From contig JAXGGA010001703.1 of assembly GCA_038373865.1 (NCBI GenBank), positions 79,066 through 143,065 on the forward strand: a stretch of DNA of 64,000 nt, given 5' to 3'. The notes under the pieces were generated by a model. It worked only from the letters and a program-made list of their open reading frames with translations, made no database searches and had not been told where the DNA came from. Source of the stretch: Uloborus plumipes. Taxonomy: Eukaryota > Arthropoda > Arachnida > Araneae > Uloboridae. Each line of letters opens with the position of its first letter. The stretch's first letter is position 1. A program made the position numbers and the translations under genes. Shown here in pieces: positions 47,902 through 56,900 of the stretch.

Positions 47902-47935
47902 TAGAAATATTCCCGTATTTGTAGAATCACCTATG

Positions 47936-48300
47936 TCCTGAGTTGTGCTTCAGTGTCAAAATATTTCAGGAGAGATGCCCAGAGCCTTTTCCATTCCTTT
48001 AACGTCACTAAAGATAGCCTGAAATTGCGTGTTCAGAATTTAAGTTTCAGTAAGTTTTCCAGAGGAGTTTTGATCCTCCAACGTCATCAAAGGTAGCATA
48101 AATAATTTCAATTTTGAAAAAAGTTTTAGAGGGAATCTAAAACTTGGTAATTTTCTATCTTTTTCAAAAATTATAATATTTTAATTCAATTTGAAAATTT
48201 CTACCTGTCTTACAGTAATAGAGAAAAAAAAAGAAAGTTGGGGGGGGGGGGGGGCTAAGCTTGATTATAAATAAAAAACCCCCTCCGAAATAAAAACCTA
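47936..48300. repeat. ~100-bp module array, right part, with G-run boundary
   Basis: Modules 'aaaatatttcaggagagatg…ccttttccattcctttaacgtcactaaagatagcctgaaattgcg' and a diverged next one (48045-48150) match the array at 42180-43006. A run of G at 48240-48254 and 'cctatatacgccactg' close the region. Nothing coding here or in 48301-48620. Confidence 0.5.
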
Positions 48301-48620
48301 TATACGCCACTGATCCAGATAGACTCGTCTGAGCTGGAAGTTTGCCGATTCCACAGAATCCGTGGGCAGACAGTACTGAAGTACGAACGTGCCGAAAAAG
48401 AAATTATATACATTTGAGGTGAGTAAATTAGAAATTGAGTCTGAAATTTTACTCAAAAATTTTCGCGACTGATGTTTTACTTTAGGAATTACAAGAAATA
48501 GCTGTAAATGCTGCAGCTTTTGCCAACATGCATTCAAAATTTTGTCTGCGATTATTTTCCGTAATTAAAATCAAAAATAATATTAAATTCATGCATTTGC
48601 CTTTGGAACTGTATAAGGTT

Positions 48621-51428
48621 TCAAATATATTTGGACACAAAAATATAGTCCACTATTCTACCAAGTTCTCTTGTTAACTCGGGATATTCATTCATAGCTG
48701 CTTGAGAAATAACATGAATAGCACGCAATGCCTTTTGAACTTTTTGGATTTCTGCAGGCCTCTGCGTTTCATTTCGCACAGCTCTAACATAAGTGCCATC
48801 AAGAACTTTCTGTAAAAGCTTTGTTCTCTTTTGTTTAAATGAAAGTTGAAGAACAGCTTGTCTCTTTTCTCGTTGCTTCCTGTCGGTGTTGTTTTCATAA
48901 GAGCTTATTTTGTTCTTAAAATCCAAAACAGTTTGATTTTCAGCGTCAATGGCATCTTTTAATTGAGTTTCGGTAGCAACTAAAGATTCCTTTTCCTTTC
49001 TGCAACCTTCCACCATTTTTCTACTTTCGTGCAGTTTCTTCAAGTTGGATTTTATCCTGGTCTGTATGTAATCGGGAGTTTTTCTTCTCCTCCCAAATAA
49101 TGCCTGCTTATCAGCTTCGATAAACAGAGCAGTGTGCCTGTACACAGCCCTGCTCATTTGCTTCACTAAACTATCCTGTTCTCTTTTGATTTGGTCCAAT
49201 TTGACATTGAAGCGTCGTATTTCGCTCTTCAAATTCGAAAAATCTTCAAGGTTCGCTTTCGATTTCAGAACTCTTCTCGTCTCTTCTACTAAATGGACTT
49301 TGCCTTCCCAGTAGAGGATTTCGGTTTGTATATCGATTAGTTTGCGGAAATGCTTTCGTTTCTTTTTCCGAAAATATCCCAGTTCGCTTTGTCTTTGGAG
49401 GTAATGCATCTCTTTTTCTTTCAGCGTCTTAACGAAATCGTCCCTCGATAAATCAGACGATTGCTGTAGAGCCTCTTGGAGTTCCTTCCTCTGATTCAGA
49501 AGCTTGTTGATATTATACAATTCCTTTTCCATGGAATGTTTTTTCCTCTCCACTTCTTTGATGTATCTTTCTTCTTTCACGACGTCAGCCTCTAACTGTA
49601 CCTTCTTCTTCCCCATAATGACTTTCTTTTTCTTGTACATGTCATTCTCTTCGTGCTTCAGAGCACTTTGCTTGAATATCGAAAACAGTTCTCGTTGGAA
49701 GCGAAGGTATTCCACTTCCATTTCTCGTTTCCCTTGATCGGTGAGACCAATTTCTTTCCTCAAATGGGCTATCTCTCTCTCAAACGGTGCAAGTTCTTGA
49801 CCTCCTGCTAATTTTATGAGCTCGTTCAACTCACCTTCCATGGTTTTGAACTCCGCATACTTCAAATCCATCTTCTCTCGAGTTTTTAATAAAACAGATT
49901 CACTTTTAACTAGTAGGGAGTCTCTTTCTTTTATTTCTTTTTTCACATCATCCGCAGTATTCTTTAAGTTACTGAGATGAGTTGAAATGTCGTCCATTTT
50001 CAGAAGCAGTTTTTCCCTCTCGTCCTCCTTCTTTGAACCTTTTTGCTCCAGCAGCAGTATGGATTTCCTAACTTCACCAATAAGTCTTTCTGTATTCTTT
50101 GATGCTTTTGTTAAGGTTATTTTGTCATGTATAATATCCATTTGCTTTTTTTCCAGTTGTTTCTGAATTTGCCAAGCTTTTACAATGAACCTTTCCCTAT
50201 TTTCGAGTTCCTTTTCTAGAGACATCTTTTTATCGTTCAAGTAATTCAACTCGTTTTCTGTAATTTCAATTATTTTTTCCACAACGGATAAATTTTCCTC
50301 CATGTGATTGGCACGATCTTCGGAACTCGAAAGATCTTTGCGAACGCTGGCAATATCTGATTCTCGAAACCTTAACTGACTCGTGAGAGATTCGTTCCTT
50401 TCCAATTCTGTGCGCACCGCTTTCTTCTGCACTATAATATCCATGTTCAAGGTCTGAAGAGTATCCTCAAACACATTCACAGAGGAACGAATTTCAGATA
50501 GAACTCGATCTTGCTTTTCCAATGATGTCAAACTTTGTCTCCATTGACTGACAATTTGCTGCTTCTCAAAATTTATCGTCTGCATTTCTATATTTGCAGA
50601 ATTTAATTCTTTCCTCAGGTCATTTATTTCTTCTTTTTTAATGGCCCACTGTCTTTTATAAAGACCAACTTTATCTTCTAAACTATACTTATCGTTCTCA
50701 AGTCTTGATATTAAAAGATCTTGTCTCAACTTCTGGAGTTCAAGTTGTTCCTTGTCTTTAGTAGTTTTTTCAACAGCACGTTTAAGATTTTTAGCGTCAG
50801 TCAGTGTTTCCATTCGTAGAGAGGTTAATTGAACAACTTCAAAAGCCAGATTTTCTAACCTTGCCTGCAATTCAGTGTCCCTTTTCCTATCATCAGCACG
50901 TTGTTCTTCTGTAGCGTTCACCTCTTTTCTGATGTTTTCACATCTGAGCAGTAGCTGTTGCTTCTTCTCAGCTTGCTCTTCACACTTTACAAAACTCTTC
51001 TGCAGCTTCTCTTCCTCTTGTTTAAGTTCCTTTTGGAGATCATAGCTCTTCGTTTTGAGCTGTAGATTTTCCCTCATTTGTGCACTAACAGTTCTGTTCA
51101 ATTCCACAATTTGCTCATCAGTTTCTTGAAGAAGACTCAATAATCTTTCTCTCAAGTCCTTCTGATATTTTATCATCAAAGGATGACTAGAATCTAGTAC
51201 CTTTTTCTTAACTGGTTTTGAGACATCCTTAGTTAATGGAGGTTCTAAAGCAGAATCTTGGTTCTCATTAGAAGATCCATTGGCATTTTCATCACTCATC
51301 AACATGTTGCTACGATTATTACTCTCACTATCCGTAATAGACATCCTTTCATAGTCTTCTTCATTCTGACTTTTACTTTCTATGTCTGAATTAGACTCCA
51401 TCTTATTCTCTTCTTCAATTTCCTGCAT
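48621..51428 (-). CDS. CCDC40: CCDC40 (axonemal 96-nm ruler coiled-coil protein), uninterrupted 935-codon ORF
   Basis: The start ATG is at 51428, preceded by an in-frame TGA, and the stop TGA is at 48621-48623. Residues ~1-80 are acidic and polar; from ~85 to ~880 almost continuous heptad-rich coiled coil. CCDC40-like blocks include VGLYKRQWAIKKEE, INFEKQQIVSQWRQSLTSLE, GQELAPFEREI and YRHTALFIEADKQALFGRR. The related CCDC39 lacks this pattern. In the family, CCDC40 pairs with CCDC39 as the 96-nm ruler on axonemal doublets, needed for inner dynein arms and the nexin-dynein complex; in arthropods the main site would be sperm flagella. The length is close to but below the human protein (about 1140 aa), mostly through a shorter N-terminal region. 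The vertebrate gene has many introns; here none interrupts, suggesting a retrocopy or wholesale intron loss. An upstream non-coding exon is possible: 'aacagctag' precedes the ATG. Confidence 0.93.
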   Translation of the reverse strand: MQEIEEENKMESNSDIESKSQNEEDYERMSITDSESNNRSNMLMSDENANGSSNENQDSALEPPLTKDVSKPVKKKVLDSSHPLMIKYQKDLRERLLSLLQETDEQIVELNRTVSAQMRENLQLKTKSYDLQKELKQEEEKLQKSFVKCEEQAEKKQQLLLRCENIRKEVNATEEQRADDRKRDTELQARLENLAFEVVQLTSLRMETLTDAKNLKRAVEKTTKDKEQLELQKLRQDLLISRLENDKYSLEDKVGLYKRQWAIKKEEINDLRKELNSANIEMQTINFEKQQIVSQWRQSLTSLEKQDRVLSEIRSSVNVFEDTLQTLNMDIIVQKKAVRTELERNESLTSQLRFRESDIASVRKDLSSSEDRANHMEENLSVVEKIIEITENELNYLNDKKMSLEKELENRERFIVKAWQIQKQLEKKQMDIIHDKITLTKASKNTERLIGEVRKSILLLEQKGSKKEDEREKLLLKMDDISTHLSNLKNTADDVKKEIKERDSLLVKSESVLLKTREKMDLKYAEFKTMEGELNELIKLAGGQELAPFEREIAHLRKEIGLTDQGKREMEVEYLRFQRELFSIFKQSALKHEENDMYKKKKVIMGKKKVQLEADVVKEERYIKEVERKKHSMEKELYNINKLLNQRKELQEALQQSSDLSRDDFVKTLKEKEMHYLQRQSELGYFRKKKRKHFRKLIDIQTEILYWEGKVHLVEETRRVLKSKANLEDFSNLKSEIRRFNVKLDQIKREQDSLVKQMSRAVYRHTALFIEADKQALFGRRRKTPDYIQTRIKSNLKKLHESRKMVEGCRKEKESLVATETQLKDAIDAENQTVLDFKNKISSYENNTDRKQREKRQAVLQLSFKQKRTKLLQKVLDGTYVRAVRNETQRPAEIQKVQKALRAIHVISQAAMNEYPELTRELGRIVDYIFVSKYI

Positions 51429-51634
51429 CCTGCTAGCTGTTATTCAAGTGGAATATGTAGTTAACTATTACGAAATGAAAAGTTCATATCAAGTACCGGT
51501 CGTTTCATGCCACAATTTCTTCAAGAATTTTCATTATTTATTTGCAAACACTGAACAATGATATTAAAAATAATGTTCACACAGTTGCCAGATGCGAAAC
51601 TGTAGAATATTAATAACTTATGTAGCCATGTCTA

Positions 51635-52056
51635 ACCAACGCCTCCTAAATACTAAATGCCTATAACATTTGCTTCGCTACCGTAGAGATGGGTTCAACA
51701 TTAAACGCCACCTTGCGGCAATCCGATGATGTCGTTGTTTTTTTTTTCGATTGGTTAATTTTTAAATTTAAATTCAGAAATGAACCAATCGTTAATTTTT
51801 GGAAGAACTCCGGTAGATGGCAGTGTATCGTGAACCAAGGGAACTTTTCAGCTATTGGCGATGGATCCAAACAATATTCGAGTTAAATTTTTTGATTGGT
51901 TGATTTTTAAATTTAAATTTAGAAATGAACCAATCGTTAATTTCTCTTTCTCGAAGAACTCTGGTAGATGGCAGTGTATCGTGAACCTAGAATGAAATCT
52001 TGCTCTGTGCTAAAAACCGGGAAGTTTCAGGCATTTAGTATTTAGGAGGCGTTGGT
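51635..52056. mobile_element. Foldback element with perfect 28-bp inverted ends and internal CCAAT palindromes
   Basis: ACCAACGCCTCCTAAATACT… (51635-51662) is repeated inverted at 52029-52056 without mismatch. Inside, a ~110-bp unit occurs twice in direct order: 'gattggtt(a/g)atttttaaat…gaaccaatcgttaattt…gaactc(c/t)ggtagatggcagtg'. Each unit is an inverted pair of CCAAT words. It lies ~200 bases upstream of CCDC40, so it may affect that promoter. Confidence 0.75.
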
Positions 52057-52096
52057 CTAACACCGTCTCTTTAAAAAAAAAAATACTAGATTACTA

Positions 52097-52265
52097 AGGC
52101 AGGAATTCAAGTGAAACACGGACGATCGCAACTCACCAATGCAATCGCAAATTCCAAAATTTGGATTCAAGTGAAACGAATTCACTTGAATTCGACTTAC
52201 AGTAGCGGTTGCAATATGCGATCGCCTCGAAGCGACTGCAATTGTGTTTCACTTGAATTCGGCCC
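52097..52265. mobile_element. MITE of the GGCAGGAATTCAAGTG family, third copy
   Basis: 'aaggcaggaattcaagtgaa' to 'ttcacttgaattcggccct' with cgatcgcaa and gcgatcgcc words inside, as in 38209-38640. It has an extra inner fold 'attcaagtgaaacgaattcacttgaattc'-like palindrome near 52164-52190. Confidence 0.7.
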
Positions 52266-52538
52266 TAAATTGCCGATACATTAAAAAATAATGGATTTTT
52301 TTTCGTGCCAAATTTAAGCTATGATTTGAATTTTATACGGAGTAAGTAGTAAGTACTACAAGTAAGTTATTGGAAATAAAGGAATGTTGCTCTCTCTCTT
52401 TGGCTTCAAAACGCTCTCGTTGACAATACAGAACATAAACGATTTTTTAAAACCTAAAACGAAGACACGTGTTTTAATTCTGAATTATAGCAATACTGTA
52501 CTAGAAACATCTCTAGTGTGATTTTGATTACAGTTAAA

Positions 52539-52572
52539 CGTTACCACGGAAACTCGAGTTTCGATGGTAACG
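52539..52572. promoter_or_regulatory. 34-bp near-perfect palindrome with X-box-like GTTACCACGGAAAC
   Basis: The palindrome is centred on CTCGAG, with arms CGTTACCAC… and …GATGGTAACG. The left arm reads GTTACCACGGAAAC, close to the RFX X-box (GTNRCC-N-RGYAAC), and the right arm supplies a second half site. It is located between CCDC40 (1.1 kb from its ATG) and the plus-strand coiled-coil gene. RFX sites are known at ciliary genes; function here is inference. Confidence 0.4.
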
Positions 52573-53980
52573 AGTTGAACCATTAGCGGGAGGGGGAGGC
52601 AGTAAATTTATTTGATTAATCTATATTTATAGAGAGTTGACTGTTGCAGGAGAGTTGGGTGCGTTCTTTTCAATGTGCACAAGAATTCAATCCACTGTAT
52701 TTTTCAGATAAATTCATCCACATCAAAGTCCTTCCATTCTCTCAACAAAATTAAAAGTAAAAATGTTTACCGAATAAAATCTTTGATAAAAGAAATGTTC
52801 AAGTTAGATATAATGTAAAGAATCACCGAACATAACTTTGAAAGCAGACAGATTTTGATGTGGCATATAGCGATCATGGAATCCCTTATAAAGAGGATCA
52901 AGTGTAGCCATGTTTAAAAAACACTTTAAATGATGAAAAATAAATAAAATCAATAGCAAAGATCAATACCCTCGTGCATCCACGCAATCAATCCTGCGAT
53001 GAACAATAGCCATGTCCCCATCCGAGGAAACCTTCAATAATAGCACACTGGAGGATGAGGGGCTGAGCCCCGGGAACCTCAAGCTTCAAAATTTATTTAT
53101 TTTCGTGGCATTTTATCGATGGCAACCTGAAACTGTTAAACAAGTAAACCAAAAAGAAAAAAAGTGTTTTCGTGTTAAGTTGCTCCAATTTAATAATGTA
53201 ATGAAATTCAATAACAATATTTCTATTAAAAAAATAACAAAATTCGTGTCTTAAATTTGGACTATGAACCAGAAAAAGTGAGAAATAGTCAAAATTACAA
53301 GATACAAAATGAATCCAAAACTTTTCTGTTAATACATAACCAGTCAAATGCATTCAAAACAACTTGTTAGAAACGTCTGTCATAGTAAATTTTGTTAAAT
53401 AAGGTTGCGATCAGTCACTTGGCTAGAGAGGAGATATTTAATGGAGTTTTTCATGCTGTTTAAGGATATTTCGATAATTGAGCAACTGTCGCGGTCGTCA
53501 AATTTTGTGTGGGAATAATTTTATTTTGGTAACACCACGCAAATACATTTCCCCCAACTCTTTATTTATTTATGCAAAGTATAAACATTCCCCTCGTGGG
53601 CATTGCTTTAAAAAATTTGGCGTCGATGGATCATCGCCAATTTCCCAGTTATCGAAAGCTTTCCCTGTTTAATTTCGTTAGCAGAATAGTTTACCTTTTA
53701 GGGATTTTTTTTTCTTTTATTTTCTGGCTTATTTTATTTTCTTGGAAAATTATTAAATATTTTAATGTAGCTTAAAATGGTTTTTGTTTTTCTAATTTAA
53801 TAATTTGGCGAGTTTTTGGAAATGCTGTGGTGCCAAGATTTCAAAAAAAAAAAAAAATACACAGAGACCACGTTAGCGCAATTTTCCTCACCACCATTTA
53901 ATGTATCCTCAAACAGTTATGTATGATATATAATACTTCTAGAACTAGAATCCTGTTTTAGAAATGATTTATTTTTCCAG
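52573..53980. other. Likely 5' region of the plus-strand coiled-coil gene; first exon not resolved
   Basis: No certain exon. A candidate start lies at 53012 (ATGTCCCCATCC; MSPSEETFNNSTLEDEGLSP, an acidic, serine-rich opening), with a possible GTAAAC donor at 53144. Its phase does not match the best acceptor of the next exon (53981), though a weaker in-phase acceptor exists nearby. Other ORFs here are AT-rich and unlikely to be coding. Confidence 0.3.
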
Positions 53981-56900
53981 GGACAGTCTTCAGCTAATGC
54001 AGCGAGAGACGTACTGCCAAAGCCGGAAAGGCCTCCCAGCTTTTGAAAGAAAAGCTGTAAACAAAAAGAAAGGAATTAAATACCTTTGGCGTAAAGAAAT
54101 AGAGCAACAATATGAATATTACTTAGCTTCATTGGTAACATTTTATTTGTTTAACATAAAGAAAAAAAATGTTTTAAACGCATATTATTTTGAATATATT
54201 AGTTTACCATAATATATACATATACCGCTATGTAAAAAATTTGTTCCATAGATTGGATGGGTGTCATTTTATTTCGACTTCTTTATATTCTATAAATCAA
54301 GAGAGTCGACACTCTTTGAGTTACTCTGCTGTTATAAATATGACGTGGAAAGATTGCGGATGAACTGTAAGCTGGAACAGATCATTTCATTTTATAATAG
54401 GTACGCTCAGCGGGATCAAACCAGTAGTAAAAACTTTACTGTTTGCTCGTTCTTTTGGTGATCCTACCTGTTACAGAATGAAGTGTTCTGTATAGGCTTC
54501 TAGTTCATTCGCCATCTCTCCGTGGTACAACAAGGGTTAGGATTTGTAAAATTGGAAATCAATAAAAAATTTTAAACGAAAAAAATAAGACAAATTTTAG
54601 TAAAATTATCGAGAGCTGGGAGGGGAGGGGCAGTCCAGCAGACTTTTTTTATCTCACAGCTTTAAGAGAGCAGCTGTAGCAGCTGTGTAGACTATCTTTT
54701 GTAGAAAGCAGTGAGTAACCGCCCCTAAGCAAGGGCTAAGGCAGGAACATACAATACACCTCCAACTCGTTTATTTCGATCCATGGACTTTTGGATGGAT
54801 AGATAAATCATAGATAAATCATCGATCCATGGATTTTTGCCTCCAACTCGTTTACTTTCGTATTCCATGCTGATGAGGGCATAATAAGTCCGAAACTGCA
54901 GTCCGTGGATCGGAATGAACGAGTTGGCATATCTTTTGTAGTTTTTATGGGATGAAAAGTTCAGGAGCTCTCCGAAGGTAATTTTTTGAAATTTACGTTC
55001 CAGGGACTAAATTGGGGAGGTGGGGGAATCGATAATGTTATTGATTGGATTAGCGGCTCTTCCCCGGAATTCGTTTGACATTGAAGCCCAAAGAACGAAA
55101 GTTTTAACAGCCTCTAATAATGTGGAAGGGCGTCCTTTTGAAAGTTTTTCGAAATTGAAGACATAAATGTACATAACCACAAAAGATCGACCACACACAG
55201 ATACACAGAAATGGATATTTTCTATGGAAAGGATCGAAATGATTCATCTACTCAACCCACAAACTCCAAAATTCGAGAATTTCCATAGACAGAATACTTT
55301 ATTCTGTGCATTATAAGATTGGTTGAATTTCCTCTGACGATTCGGAAAATTTTGAAATACAATATTGCACAGAACTCATTTCGAATTTTTCCAGGGGAGG
55401 GCAAAGGGTGTATACACAGTGTAAATTTGCTAAAACATGGCAAAAACCACGCCTACTTACATGTAAAGACATTGATTTTCCAAAGTCGGGGGGGGGGGCA
55501 ATTTACCCCACCCCCACCCCACTCGGAACCTGAAATGACGGGCCTGAAATTGCATTTTTCAAAAGTACTTTCCATTATGATACCTAATGTCTCTTGCTCG
55601 TATTTTATCATTAATTCGGTGTTGCATTCGATAACTAAATTTTTCCCCTTCCGAACCCCTCCCGAAAATTAAAGATAGTGGAGCCAATGTTGAAATCTCT
55701 CTTTGTGTTTTAGATGTTTTTGAAAAAAATCAAAATACCTCTAATTTCATATAGCCCTTCATTCAAAGAGTTGAATATTTTTAGTGCTACCATTTATGTA
55801 CGAAAGCTAAAGTTAATCATATGTTTTACAAAATAAATTATTAATTGTTCCACTTGGAAATTTTACGCATTTAAATCCCAGAAAGCACGCCAACGGCAAC
55901 AAAAAAATTCTAATTTTACATTTGATTAGTTTTTTGAAGACAATTGACATTTTTATTTAATGATAATAGAGATGTGGTTAAATCAAAATTAAAGAACAAA
56001 ATTGATGAATGAACATTTTCTGCAAGGGTGCTATGGTGCCCGTTGGGAAGGAAGGGGGAGATGGTCTGGCACAAACTGCTCAGTTGAACTTTTTGGCGAA
56101 GAGTTTTTTTTTTTTTTTTTTTTTGAGGAGCGTGGTGGGAGTTACACCAGTGGGCGGAGATGCTTCGTAGTATTTGAAGGAGTAGGGGAAACGCCAACAT
56201 TCTGATCCCCCAACCCAATATCCCTATTTTTTATATAAAGTTACGATGACGTCCACAGATTATTGTAATTGCAAGAAATAAAGGTAATAGCAAAAAAAAC
56301 GGATTTTGAGGAAAATGTAATAATTTCTTTTTGTTTGCGAGCAAATTCGTACGCTGCTTTGACTTCAACCTTTTAGAATTGAATTCGTTATAAAATATAA
56401 GAAACGTAAGCAAAATAAAATCATAAATACAAATTAATGCTCCAATGTCACAATAGTGTGCATCAACATTTTCGTGAAATCAGTTTCCCTTTAGAACTCA
56501 CGTTGCTACATTAACCCATTTATGCCTGACATTTTTTTTTTCCAAAAATATTTTGTATACTGGTTACAAACAGTGTTTAATGGACAAGAAAAATAATAAA
56601 ACAAAATTGTTTATTAGGGAAAGAAAAATCGTCTCTTAAAAGTTAGGATAAACCCCAGAGGGTACATACTTTTTTGAATAATTTTTTTCTGCCTACGATA
56701 TAATATTTAAAAAGACATTTTATAAGAAGAAATAAAATCAGCAATTAACAATAAACTGGGAAGCTGGGAATAACTTTGAAAACTTAGCTTTTTTTTCTTG
56801 AGATTGTGAACGATGTCATTTTTGATAAAGATCCTATTAAACTGCTACAGAACACACTTTACAATGGTTATGTGCTGCAATCTATTAATAACGAATTGAA

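Larger units (their letters stand above)
43685..47931. mobile_element. Unclassified TIR element carrying nested insertions, 4-bp TSD TATG
   Basis: The left end GGTGATTCTACAAA and inverted right end (…TTTGTAGAATCACC) are bordered by TATG at 43681-43684 and 47932-47935. Within it the motif GTCAT(C/T)CACATGCCC recurs (43861, 45889, 46232, 46258, and ttattcacatac/tcatccacatg forms 46388-46460). Nested inside are the Helentron-like copies (44126-45680) and the mariner (46610-47901); without them about 1.4 kb remain. No transposase ORF of its own is seen, so the superfamily is open. Confidence 0.55.

Noticed and set aside
53012..53254. ORF beginning MSPSEETFNNS as the first exon of the coiled-coil gene
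   Set aside because: Attractive start, but its only fair donor is out of phase with the best downstream acceptor; kept only as a candidate.
55916..56218. 100-codon minus-strand ORF and its plus-strand partner
   Set aside because: Built on a T run and low-complexity sequence; no domain or splice support.
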